56,137 nucleotides of DNA from an uncultured Lachnospiraceae bacterium (GCA_947623905.1 CANQHX010000005.1:1-56137), one strand, 5' to 3'; positions 1 to 6,969 are shown, counted from the stretch's first letter. Notes: generated from the letters alone by a model not told the origin. Made by a program: numbers and translations.

Positions 1-584
1 CTGCCGTCCTCCAGGTGATAAACAGCGCCCAGCACCTGAAGACCGTGTTCCTCTTCTCCGCGGATATCCAGGCTTTTCTCGATGACAGAGACACTGTGCT
101 GCACATTCAGGCAGCAGGCCCTGAGATCATCTGTCTCACGGCCGATGGCGAGACGGATCTCATCGGTGATATATTTTATGTAGCCTTCCGGGGCGTGGTT
201 GATGGCAGCGTCCACCGCGCCGCAGTGGTCATGGCCCAGCACTACCACAAGACGGCAGTGCAGGTGTCCGGCGGCATATTCGATGCTGCCCAGCTGATGG
301 GCGTCAATGACGTTTCCCGCCACACGAATCACAAACAGGTCGCCGATGCCGGCATTGAATATACTCTCCGGGATCACCCGGGAATCGGAGCAGGTCACAA
401 TGATGGCGTATGGCCGCTGGCCCTCTCTGCAGGTGCGCAGGCGTATCTCCGGGGAGATATCACCGCCGCCCGTCCGAGCTGTCATGTATGCAAGATTTCC
501 TTTTTCAAGTTTTTGCCGCGCTTCCTCCGCGGAGGGCACAAGATCCTCCCCCGCAGTGTACTGTTGTTTCATCGTTTCATCCAT
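1..584 (-). CDS. Beta-class carbonic anhydrase, C-terminus cut by window edge
   Basis: Interconverts CO2 and bicarbonate with a zinc ion in the cytoplasm. The reverse-strand translation begins MDETMKQQYTAGEDLVPSAE and carries the two zinc-ligand signatures of beta carbonic anhydrases: CSDSR near residue 66 and HDHCGA near residue 119, the latter inside VVVLGHDHCGAVDAA. About 194 residues are visible and the C-terminal end lies outside the window. The ATG at 584 was chosen because AAAGGCGG stands 8 bases before it. A promoter lies just upstream at 621-649. Nothing in the visible neighbours ties it to an operon. The family call is firm; the physiological role (bicarbonate supply for carboxylases) is inferred. 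Confidence 0.93.
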   Translation of the reverse strand, partial: MDETMKQQYTAGEDLVPSAEEARQKLEKGNLAYMTARTGGGDISPEIRLRTCREGQRPYAIIVTCSDSRVIPESIFNAGIGDLFVIRVAGNVIDAHQLGSIEYAAGHLHCRLVVVLGHDHCGAVDAAINHAPEGYIKYITDEIRLAIGRETDDLRACCLNVQHSVSVIEKSLDIRGEEEHGLQVLGAVYHLEDG

Positions 585-620
585 CTGTCACGCCGCCTTT
601 CGTAATTGTAGATTGATCTT

Positions 621-649
621 ATTATATAGCATAGACAATTCCGATTCAA
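621..649 (-). promoter_or_regulatory. Sigma-A type promoter of the carbonic anhydrase gene
   Basis: On the reverse strand TTGAAT-N17-TATAAT, with the -10 at 626-621. It leaves a leader of about 30 bases before the carbonic anhydrase start. Confidence 0.75.
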
Positions 650-718
650 GAAAAGAATTAAATAGTATCTTATTAATAAAATAAAAATAATAATTTATGT
701 GATAATGTACAAAAACTA

Positions 719-747
719 TTTAATAAAATAGAGGCAGATGATATAAT
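719..747 (+). promoter_or_regulatory. Promoter of the small hydrophobic peptide mRNA (extended -10)
   Basis: TATAAT at 742-747 preceded by TG at 739-740 forms an extended -10 (TGATATAAT). The -35 (TTTAAT at 719-724) is poor, as is common with extended -10 promoters. Transcription would start near 754, giving an RNA of about 205 bases that ends at the hairpin 921-954. Confidence 0.65.
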
Positions 748-749
748 AA

Positions 750-795
750 GATCGTCACTGCCCCTATACTGGTGACAGGAAGGGGGTGTACGATC
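750..795 (+). promoter_or_regulatory. 5' leader stem that hides the toxin ribosome site
   Basis: GATCGT (750-755) pairs exactly with ACGATC (790-795), CAC (756-758) with GTG (786-788), and CCCC (761-764) with GGGG (782-785). The G-rich Shine-Dalgarno stretch 777-788 lies in the 3' arm and the ATG follows the foot of the stem directly. The predicted start near 754 falls inside the 5' arm, so the outermost pairs depend on the true start. Known parallel: the pAD1 Fst message also has a 5' stem that restrains translation. Confidence 0.6.
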
Positions 796-882
796 ATGGA
801 CGGTTTAAAGTCAATGTTTCTCTCAATAATGGCAAGTGTGATCGCGTATTACATATGCAAATGGTTCGATGAGGGCGAATAG
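796..882 (+). CDS. Small hydrophobic peptide, putative type I toxin (Fst/par-like)
   Basis: A 28-residue frame starting MDGLKSMFLSIMASVIAY and ending YICKWFDEGE. It has one hydrophobic stretch (about residues 7-24) followed by a short charged tail, the form of membrane-acting type I toxins such as pAD1 Fst (33 residues) and the small clostridial toxins. Start: ATG after GGAAGGGGGTG, with the ribosome site buried in a stem (750-795). The first seven codons are repeated, 18 of 20 bases identical, at 966-985, which is transcribed in the opposite direction as a predicted antisense RNA. Both RNAs would end at one shared hairpin. Toxicity is inferred from size, hydropathy and architecture, not from a recognised sequence family. 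It could instead be a harmless membrane peptide. Confidence 0.7.
   Translation: MDGLKSMFLSIMASVIAYYICKWFDEGE
797..816 (+). repeat. Direct repeat copy 1, toxin start region
   Basis: TGGACGGTTTAAAGTCAATG, covering the end of the start codon to codon 7 of the toxin. It matches 966-985 at 18 of 20 positions. Confidence 0.85.
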
Positions 883-920
883 ACGTAGAGAGCCTCGGTC
901 CGGTCAGCCGTAAATGACAA

Positions 921-954
921 GAAACCCCAGAGAGTAGCCGCTCTCTGGGGTTTC
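921..954. terminator. Bidirectional intrinsic terminator shared by toxin and antisense RNA
   Basis: Perfect 14-bp stem: GAAACCCCAGAGAG (921-934), loop TAGCCG, CTCTCTGGGGTTTC (941-954). On the + strand it is followed by GTTTTGCATTTT; on the - strand by TTGTCATTT. Confidence 0.88.
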
Positions 955-965
955 GTTTTGCATTT

Positions 966-985
966 TGGACGGTTTAATTTCAATG
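966..985 (+). repeat. Direct repeat copy 2, 5' end of antisense RNA
   Basis: TGGACGGTTTAATTTCAATG, differing from 797-816 only at two adjacent bases (TT for AG). Because it is transcribed from the other strand, the RNA made here can pair in trans with the toxin start region. Confidence 0.85.
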
Positions 986-993
986 CTGTTATC

Positions 994-1022
994 ACTATAC
1001 CACCTAGCGTCTGATTTTTCAA
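994..1022 (-). promoter_or_regulatory. Strong promoter of the antisense RNA
   Basis: Reverse strand TTGAAA-N17-TATAGT (-35 at 1022-1017, -10 at 999-994). It is clearly stronger than the toxin promoter, as expected if an unstable antitoxin RNA must be in excess. Confidence 0.78.
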
Positions 1023-1064
1023 GCGGAATTTTTTCTTTTATGAACGGCAGGTGGGATCGTCTGC

Positions 1065-1093
1065 TTGAACAGAGCAGACTTTCGTTGTATAAT
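1065..1093 (+). promoter_or_regulatory. Promoter of the GNAT gene
   Basis: TTGAAC (1065-1070), 17-base spacer, TATAAT (1088-1093). Confidence 0.75.
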
Positions 1094-1180
1094 GTGTATG
1101 TTTTCCGCAGAGGGACAAACAGCGGCATGTTTTGTTTTTGAACAGAAATCATTGATTTTGGGAGGATCCGACTAAATACG

Positions 1181-1672
1181 ATGAATATTATGATAAGAAA
1201 ATTTTCCCCAAAAGACATCACAGGGGCAAATCTCATATGGAACCAGGTGGTGGAGGACGGCGTCGCTTTTCCTCAGACAGAGCTGCTGGATGAAACATCG
1301 GGAACGGCGTTTTTTGAGGAGCAGTCCTACACGGGAGTCGCCGTGGACGAGGACACCGGCGAGATTGTGGGTTTGTACATACTGCATCCCAACAATGTGG
1401 GGCGGTGCGGCCACATCTGCAACGCCAGCTATGGGGTGAGACGGGACATGAGAGGACAGCAGATCGGCGAGCGCCTGGTGCGGCACTGCCTGGCCCAGGC
1501 AAAGGAGATGGGCTTTCGAATCATGCAGTTCAACGCCGTGGTGAAGTCCAATACCCGGGCGCTGGCCCTGTATGAAAAGCTGGGTTTTGTGCAGCTGGGC
1601 ATCATACCCGGCGGGTTCCGCATGAAGGACGGCACTTATGAGGATATCATCCCACATTATTATGTGTTGTGA
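1181..1672 (+). CDS. GNAT family N-acetyltransferase
   Basis: Transfers an acetyl group from acetyl-CoA to an unknown amine. 163 residues, normal for a single GNAT domain. The acetyl-CoA loop is visible as RRDMRGQQIGERLVRH near residues 86-101, followed by the typical beta-alpha end ALALYEKLGFVQLGIIPGGF. ATG 1181 follows GGGAGG with a long gap; ATG 1190 (MIRKFSP) is a possible alternative. It has its own promoter (1065-1093), and its 3' end overlaps the convergent XRE gene by 26 bases. The family is certain; the substrate is unknown. Confidence 0.88.
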   Translation: MNIMIRKFSPKDITGANLIWNQVVEDGVAFPQTELLDETSGTAFFEEQSYTGVAVDEDTGEIVGLYILHPNNVGRCGHICNASYGVRRDMRGQQIGERLVRHCLAQAKEMGFRIMQFNAVVKSNTRALALYEKLGFVQLGIIPGGFRMKDGTYEDIIPHYYVL

Positions 1673-1955
1673 GGGGCTGGCCGTGACAGCGCAGAGGTGA
1701 CTTTCCTATTTCATCCTCTGCGAGCAGCTCGTCAACTGTGATGGACAGTACCAGAGCGATCTTTTTCAATTCTATATCCGTGACAAATCTTTTTCCCGCT
1801 TCAATGCGCTGTACCGCGTTTTTATCGATATCCAGACCGGCAATCTGGAGGCGGTCGGCCAGTTTTCTCTGGGAGATCCCCATTTTTGTGCGCAGAGCGG
1901 CAATCTTTTCGCCGCAGATATTATTTCTTCCGGTAGGCGTTTTGTTGATAAACAT
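1647..1955 (-). CDS. XRE-family helix-turn-helix repressor
   Basis: A 102-residue DNA-binding protein. Residues about 15-65 form the Cro/C1-type HTH: GEKIAALRTKMGISQRKLAD, then NAVQRIEAGKRFVTDIELKK. A short tail of unknown role follows, with no metal-binding or enzyme domain. ATG 1955 (MFINKTPTG) is preferred over upstream starts because AAAGGAG stands 6 bases before it. The gene diverges from the cohesin gene, and two near-identical palindromes (1975-1993, 2028-2046) lie between them, so it probably represses the cohesin/dockerin genes and itself. That regulatory role is inferred from position. Confidence 0.88.
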   Translation of the reverse strand: MFINKTPTGRNNICGEKIAALRTKMGISQRKLADRLQIAGLDIDKNAVQRIEAGKRFVTDIELKKIALVLSITVDELLAEDEIGKSPLRCHGQPLTTHNNVG

Positions 1956-1974
1956 AACAATCTCCTTTAAAAAA

Positions 1975-1993
1975 TGACATTTAGTGCTTGTCA
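1975..1993. promoter_or_regulatory. Operator 1 of the XRE regulator
   Basis: TGACATTTAGTGCTTGTCA, an imperfect palindrome overlapping the -35 of the cohesin promoter. Its centre is 53 bp (about five helical turns) from the centre of operator 2. Confidence 0.68.
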
Positions 1994-2016
1994 TTACTGT
2001 TATGATGTGCTATTAT
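1988..2016 (+). promoter_or_regulatory. Promoter of the cohesin gene
   Basis: TTGTCA (1988-1993), 17-base spacer, TATTAT (2011-2016). Operator 1 covers the -35 and operator 2 lies just after the expected start of transcription near 2023. Confidence 0.7.
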
Positions 2017-2027
2017 TAATGCATAAA

Positions 2028-2046
2028 TGACATTCAGTGAATGTCA
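2028..2046. promoter_or_regulatory. Operator 2 of the XRE regulator, perfect palindrome
   Basis: TGACATTCAGTGAATGTCA has perfect arms around one central base. Operator 1 matches it at most positions (TGACATT.AGTG..TGTCA shared). Confidence 0.75.
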
Positions 2047-2067
2047 AAACAAAAACGGAGGTTCAAA

Positions 2068-3039
2068 ATGAGAAAAAAGAATAAGTTGAGCGGATTGATC
2101 GTTGCAATGATTTTGTGCATGACAAGTGTTGTCAGTCAGTGTATGCCGGTATTGGGAAGCGGGACGCCCAGGGTTATCGGGGGCACTGTGGAAGGAAAAG
2201 CGGGGGAGACGGTTACGGTAGACGTATCCCTTCAGAATAATCCGGGTATTACATCCATTACATTGGATTTCGACTATGATCCGGATATGATGACGCTGGT
2301 AAAAGTAGACAATATGGGCCTTCTGCCCGGCGCAGCTTTTGTGACGAGCCCTACTGTGGAAACAAGGCCTTACCGGACCATATGGAATATCGGCATTTCT
2401 GATACAGATGTAAACGGAACATTAGCGCAATTAACGTTCCAGATCAATGATGGGGCGAAAGCGGGAAATTATCCTGTCACAATAAGCTATGCACCGGATG
2501 ATATTTACAATACGGAATTGACGAACATTACTTTTGAAGTGACAAATATCAATGTAACTATAAAAGAAAAAGAAGTACCTCCCACCGAGACACCTGCGCC
2601 CCAGCCGCCTAAGGACAGCGAGACGCCTGCGCCTCAGCCGCCTAAGGACAGCGAGACGCCTGCGCCTCAGCCGCCTAAGGACAGCGAGACACCTGCGCCT
2701 CAGTCGCCCAAGGACAGCGAGACACCTGCGCCTCAGTCGCCCAAGGACAGCGAGACGCCTGCGCCTCAGTCGCCCAAGGACAGCGAGACGCCTGCGCCTC
2801 AGTCACCTAAGAACAGTGATGCGCCGGTATCTTCTGGAGGAAACAGTAAAACACCGGCATCCAGTAATAAGACGAGCAGTACTGCCGCTTCAGGATCTTC
2901 CAATGGGCAGACAAGTGATAAAGGCACCACAAGCGCTGCAAAGACAAGTGATAACGCCGCATTGGGCAGTCTCTTTGTTTTGATGGCAGCATCAGGTACA
3001 GTGATCGTTCTTGCAAGGAAAAAGAGAGTAAACAGTTGA
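2068..3039 (+). CDS. Cell-surface cohesin-domain protein
   Basis: A 323-residue exported protein. A signal peptide (MRKKNKLSGLIVAMIL onward, cleavage near residue 31) is followed by a type I-like cohesin domain at about residues 35-165. Its family features include GGTVEGKAGETVTVDVSLQN near the start and ITLDFDYDPDMMTLVKV. Next come seven 11-residue repeats ETPAPQ(P/S)PK(D/N)S, a Ser/Thr-rich linker, and a C-terminal sorting-like tail AAKTSDNAALG, a membrane segment and RKKRVNS. KTSD replaces the usual LPXTG or PKTGD, so the anchoring sortase is uncertain. ATG 2068 was chosen because GGAGG stands 6 bases before it; ATG 2041 lies inside an operator. Cohesins bind dockerins, and the next gene ends in one, so this is probably its surface receptor. 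Confidence 0.9.
   Translation: MRKKNKLSGLIVAMILCMTSVVSQCMPVLGSGTPRVIGGTVEGKAGETVTVDVSLQNNPGITSITLDFDYDPDMMTLVKVDNMGLLPGAAFVTSPTVETRPYRTIWNIGISDTDVNGTLAQLTFQINDGAKAGNYPVTISYAPDDIYNTELTNITFEVTNINVTIKEKEVPPTETPAPQPPKDSETPAPQPPKDSETPAPQPPKDSETPAPQSPKDSETPAPQSPKDSETPAPQSPKDSETPAPQSPKNSDAPVSSGGNSKTPASSNKTSSTAASGSSNGQTSDKGTTSAAKTSDNAALGSLFVLMAASGTVIVLARKKRVNS
2587..2817 (+). repeat. Seven 33-bp tandem repeats in the cohesin gene linker
   Basis: Seven in-frame copies of an 11-codon unit encoding ETPAPQ(P/S)PK(D/N)S. The first three copies have CCG (Pro) and the last four TCG/TCA (Ser) at the seventh codon. The near identity suggests recent expansion and possible length variation among strains. Confidence 0.95.
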
Positions 3040-3060
3040 TCGGACTTTTATAGTATATTG

Positions 3061-3112
3061 AAAAAGCTGGACATTTCCACACAATTTAGGACTGTGAAAT
3101 GTTCAGCTTTTT
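3061..3112 (+). terminator. Hairpin between the cohesin and dockerin genes
   Basis: AAAAAGCTG..ACATTTC pairs with GAAATGT.CAGCTTTTTT across a loop near 3080-3093, with a U-run at the 3' side. It could end most cohesin transcripts and let a fraction read through into the dockerin gene. Confidence 0.7.
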
Positions 3113-3139
3113 TAAACAGTTTGATGGAGGTGAGATGAT

Positions 3140-6100
3140 TTGAAACAGAAAAAACGGGGCATAAGATGCTTTGTGGGAATGGCTGCGATCCTGTTGCTGA
3201 CAGGGCTTTTTTGTCATATCCGTGCGGAGGCCGCTCAGACACTGGCCGCAGGTTCCAGCGTCTACTTTGGAAATTATGTGCAGGATCGGGTCACGGACGA
3301 GGATGAAATAGAGATATTAAAACAATATGACAGCGAAGGAGCTTTTACAGAAGATACTCTTGTGCTTGAAGGTGTTCACTATGTAAAAGACAGATATGGA
3401 TATTATTTTAAGGATTATCCCATCGAGTGGCAGGTGCTTGCGGACGAAGGTGACAGTTATCTTTTGTTGTCCAAAAATGTATTGGCGTGGGGACCCATTC
3501 GTTCCGCGAATACGTTTGACGCGTACAAGTGGGACACCAGCTGGGATATTTCTGAGGTCAGAGCATGGCTGAATGAAGATTTTTATCGGAGAGCTTTTTC
3601 GGCGGAGGAACAGGCTCAGATCCAGGTGTCCCACCTTGTTACCGGTCATATCCCGGAAGACAAGTGGGGCGGGATCGGAGATCAAAAAGAGATCTTTACA
3701 GACGATAAGGTTTTTTTGTTATCCTATGACGATGTGGTAAATGGGACATATGGTTTTTCTTCTTCCGGTGCAGCCGACACCATGAGAGTGGCCCATGCAA
3801 CGCCGTATGTAATGAACAGCTTCTATAATTTCAGTGGAGAGTTTTCAGACAGCGCGTGCAGGTGGTGGCTGCGCAGTGAATCAAAACGGGTGTATGGTTT
3901 CCTGCGGCATGACTATGTGAATGCCAATGGTTCTGCGGGAGATTATTTCGGTACATATGATTATGGGATCAGGCCGGCGATCAGGATACGAAAAGACGGC
4001 AGTCTGCCTGTGGAACAACCTGCTGCGCAGGGTGTTAATACCCAGTATAAGGATTCATCCATCGATCTGACGGCAAAGGTGGCAAAGACGTTCCAGCATT
4101 CTCTGTTGGGGGAGTTTCTTTTGAAAGGTCCCCTGGTAAAGCTGGGGAGCATGGAATTTAACGTATTCAGTCTGGAATGCGAAGTGGAGTCCCCGCTGGA
4201 TTTCGGGTTTGGAGATCTGAGCGTGAAATATGATGAGAAAGAAAGAACGGTGGAGGTTCTGGCAGGGTACAAGGATAAGACAAAATCGAAACTGGACAAG
4301 TCTGACCGGGATTCTAGGGAGTGGAAGGATAGCTGGAATGATGTAAAATCCCTGGTTCAGGCGTATGGCAGCAACGGTTCTGAGGCGGAAGGCGGCGTCC
4401 AAAACGGATTTGCGTCTGTGAACAATGATCTGAAAAAGAAGACAAAAAGGCTCATGTTTGAAACAGAGAGCAAGACGGCAGGATATTTCAAATTTGAAGT
4501 AGACGATGCCGGCAATCTTACGAAGCTGCTGGAAGGCGGCGCAATAGTAGAGGGTTCGGTAGGTCTGAAGAAAAAACAGTTTGTCTATACCGTGATCTAT
4601 GTTCAGGTAGGCGTAAAAGGCGGCCTGGAGTTTAAATGCCAGATTGATTATTCAGACGGAAGAACAGTGCCAAAATCAGAGATAGAGGGGAAATTGACGC
4701 CCAGCGTTGCTGTCGGGGCGGATCTAGCTGTGGTAGATGTGCAGGGAGGTCTGTCGGGGACCTTGAGCGGAAAGCTGTCATTTCCATGGGAAAGTGCGAA
4801 AAAATCAGCGGAAGCAAAAATAAAGGGTAAAATTTTTCTCAAAATGTCTACGTTTATAGGACTTGACGCAAAGTATGAAAAAAAGTTTCCATATTATCTG
4901 GAATTGTGGCCGGACTTTGGCATTCAGGAAGAGGAGACGAAACTGTCTTACACTCCCGGGGAGCCGCTGACATTGCAGGAAATGAACGCGCTGGCTTCCA
5001 TGGATGTGGGGCGGATCGACGACTCTGTGCTGGAATCTCTGGTGAGCGATCATGGAAAACCGCAGATGCTTCAATTGGATAACGATGATTTGCTGCTCAC
5101 ATATGTTTCAGATGGACAGGCGGAGGCAAATGGGCAGAGTACGCTTATGTATCGCGTGTACAGAAACGGTGCGTGGTCAAAGGAAGAAGCCGTATGGCAG
5201 ACCGGCCGCATGGATACCGCCGCAAAGCTATTCCGGCATGACGGGACCGTATATGCCATATATCAGAACAGCGCGCGGCCTTTCACGCCGGAAAGCTCCA
5301 ATGAAGACATGGCGGCTTCCATGGAACTGTATGTTGCCCGTTTCGACCGGGAAACCGGCAGATTTGATGTTCCGGTAAAGATCAGCGCTGAAAACAGCAC
5401 ATACAAGTATGGTTTCAGCCTGTGTGAGAAAGCGGGAAATCTTACTGCTGTCTGGGCGGAAAATTCTGACAGGGATGTCCTGCTGCAGAGCGGTACGACA
5501 AGTATCTGTATGTCGTCCCTTGAGGGAGATGCGTGGTCCCGGCCGTCGGAGTATCAGTCCGTAAAGGGAACGGTAAGTGAAGTGGCCTATGGTGTTTTTG
5601 CCGGAAAGGAGAAATTGGCTTATGTGGAAGACGGCATGCTCTTTTTTAACGGCAAAAAATATTCAGGAGATGCCATATCACAGCTGCAGTTTGTCAAGGA
5701 CAGATTGTATTACATGAATTCCGGCGGCGGATTGAGTTATATCAGCGACATGGATGGAAAAGTTAAGAGAACCGGCTGTGCCGCCGGCAAAAATATAGTG
5801 CTGGATAGCGCGGAAGGGGTATATTGGATAGAGAATGACGGCTTTAAGAGCAATGTTTTCTACCAATCATCGGAACCTGAGAGTTATCCGGTGCAGGTCA
5901 CATATGAGGATGGCTTCATAGATGGATTTGCGGTGTGCAGGTCAGGCGAACGGCCGCTTCTTGTATACACGCTCCAGGCAGTGAACGAAGAAGAAGACGA
6001 CCCCTATGGCGGCACGATATTGAAGTCTGTGGAGCTGATGGAGCATTGCAGGCTGCGTATCCGCGAAGTCTCATATGATGTATTGGCATATCATTCGGGC

Positions 6101-6859
6101 GATGACAATACATTTGTCCTGAGCGCGGTAAATGAAGGGACACAGCCTTTGCATAATATCACAGCACATTTTTCCGATATTGCGGGGCAGGAGTTTGCGG
6201 TCGTTCCGGTTCAGGATGTGATAAAGCCGGGAGAGGATACGGAAACTATCCTGCATGTAAAAGTGCCTTCCTCTTTTGAGAAAGATTGTGTTGTGGTAAC
6301 GCTGACAGCGGACGAACCGCTGGAGGAGCAGGCGGTATACGAGTGTCAGGTGCAAAAGGATGATGCGGATATCAGCATTGAGAAGATCAGCGCGTCACAG
6401 GTGAAGATAACAAACACCGGCAAAACCCCTGCCAGCCAGGTGGAACTGCGCCTGTACGACGATAATACCAGCGGCAGGCTTCTGGAGACATATGTTGTCG
6501 GTACGCTTGGCGCAGGAGAAAGCAGGACCATGGATGTACAGAAAGAATATTACATGGCCGCGGAAGACATCAATACAGGAAAACGTTATCTGTACTGTTC
6601 GGTATCCCAGAACGCCGCGGAATATCATCTGGCGGACAATGATGTTATTTTTTCCGAGATGGAAGCGCTGATGATGGGAGACGTTAATAGTGACCGGCTG
6701 ATCAACACAAAGGACGCTACGTTGATCCTGCAAAAATATGCAGGCCGGGATGTCCGGATCAATGAACAGGCGGCAGATGTAAACGGAGACGGCAAGATCA
6801 ACACAAAAGACGCAACCTTGGTATTACAAAAATATGCAGGCCGTAATGTAGACTTTTAA
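3140..6859 (+). CDS. Large secreted protein with DUF6273-like module and C-terminal dockerin
   Basis: 1239 residues. An N-terminal signal peptide (MKQKKRGIRCFVGMAAILLL) is followed by a DUF6273-like module at about 37-285 (YPIEWQVL, WWLRS, YGIRPAIRI). A long beta-rich middle of unknown function includes a stretch like an extracellular CARDB fold near 970-1060. A type I dockerin occupies about 1178-1237: GDVNSDRLINTKDATLILQK and DVNGDGKINTKDATLVLQKY give two calcium-binding F-hand repeats, both with TK at the recognition positions. The TTG at 3140 is taken as start because GGAGGTG stands 7 bases before it. No catalytic glycosidase or protease domain was recognised. It is probably attached to the neighbouring cohesin protein at the cell surface. 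Confidence 0.9.
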   Translation: MKQKKRGIRCFVGMAAILLLTGLFCHIRAEAAQTLAAGSSVYFGNYVQDRVTDEDEIEILKQYDSEGAFTEDTLVLEGVHYVKDRYGYYFKDYPIEWQVLADEGDSYLLLSKNVLAWGPIRSANTFDAYKWDTSWDISEVRAWLNEDFYRRAFSAEEQAQIQVSHLVTGHIPEDKWGGIGDQKEIFTDDKVFLLSYDDVVNGTYGFSSSGAADTMRVAHATPYVMNSFYNFSGEFSDSACRWWLRSESKRVYGFLRHDYVNANGSAGDYFGTYDYGIRPAIRIRKDGSLPVEQPAAQGVNTQYKDSSIDLTAKVAKTFQHSLLGEFLLKGPLVKLGSMEFNVFSLECEVESPLDFGFGDLSVKYDEKERTVEVLAGYKDKTKSKLDKSDRDSREWKDSWNDVKSLVQAYGSNGSEAEGGVQNGFASVNNDLKKKTKRLMFETESKTAGYFKFEVDDAGNLTKLLEGGAIVEGSVGLKKKQFVYTVIYVQVGVKGGLEFKCQIDYSDGRTVPKSEIEGKLTPSVAVGADLAVVDVQGGLSGTLSGKLSFPWESAKKSAEAKIKGKIFLKMSTFIGLDAKYEKKFPYYLELWPDFGIQEEETKLSYTPGEPLTLQEMNALASMDVGRIDDSVLESLVSDHGKPQMLQLDNDDLLLTYVSDGQAEANGQSTLMYRVYRNGAWSKEEAVWQTGRMDTAAKLFRHDGTVYAIYQNSARPFTPESSNEDMAASMELYVARFDRETGRFDVPVKISAENSTYKYGFSLCEKAGNLTAVWAENSDRDVLLQSGTTSICMSSLEGDAWSRPSEYQSVKGTVSEVAYGVFAGKEKLAYVEDGMLFFNGKKYSGDAISQLQFVKDRLYYMNSGGGLSYISDMDGKVKRTGCAAGKNIVLDSAEGVYWIENDGFKSNVFYQSSEPESYPVQVTYEDGFIDGFAVCRSGERPLLVYTLQAVNEEEDDPYGGTILKSVELMEHCRLRIREVSYDVLAYHSGDDNTFVLSAVNEGTQPLHNITAHFSDIAGQEFAVVPVQDVIKPGEDTETILHVKVPSSFEKDCVVVTLTADEPLEEQAVYECQVQKDDADISIEKISASQVKITNTGKTPASQVELRLYDDNTSGRLLETYVVGTLGAGESRTMDVQKEYYMAAEDINTGKRYLYCSVSQNAAEYHLADNDVIFSEMEALMMGDVNSDRLINTKDATLILQKYAGRDVRINEQAADVNGDGKINTKDATLVLQKYAGRNVDF

Positions 6860-6909
6860 TAGCATCTGTTTTGCAGATGGTTTTGAGTGAGTCATTTTAT
6901 GTTTATGAT

Positions 6910-6955
6910 CAAAACACATGCCGGTCCTTTTTGAAAAGGGTTGACATGTGTTTTG
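6910..6955 (+). terminator. Long hairpin upstream of csoR
   Basis: CAAAACACATG (6910-6920) pairs perfectly with CATGTGTTTTG (6945-6955), and an inner CCTTTT/AAAAGG stem extends it. The 3' arm ends GTTTTG but has no clean U-run, and it contains most of the csoR -35 box. It is likely to end dockerin transcription while serving as promoter DNA. Confidence 0.6.
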
Positions 6956-6969
6956 TTGCGTGCTAATAT
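6941..6969 (+). promoter_or_regulatory. Promoter of the csoR-copA operon
   Basis: Consensus TTGACA (6941-6946), 17-base spacer, TAATAT (6964-6969). The -10 is overlapped by the CsoR operator. Confidence 0.82.

Larger units (their letters stand above)
905..987 (-). ncRNA. Putative antisense RNA antitoxin (RNA II-like)
   Basis: A reverse-strand promoter (994-1022) should start an RNA near 987 that runs through a copy of the toxin start region (985-966 on this strand) and stops at the shared hairpin 954-921, about 80 bases in all. Its 5' end is complementary to toxin codons 1-7 (797-816) with 2 mismatches in 20, and its 3' half is fully complementary to the end of the toxin message. This is how RNA II of the pAD1 par locus blocks Fst translation. 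Ends are estimates; no conserved RNA family was recognised. Confidence 0.6.

Noticed and set aside
2587-2817. Regular 33-bp repeats that could suggest a CRISPR array
   Set aside because: The units are contiguous with no spacers, in frame, and encode a Pro-rich linker.
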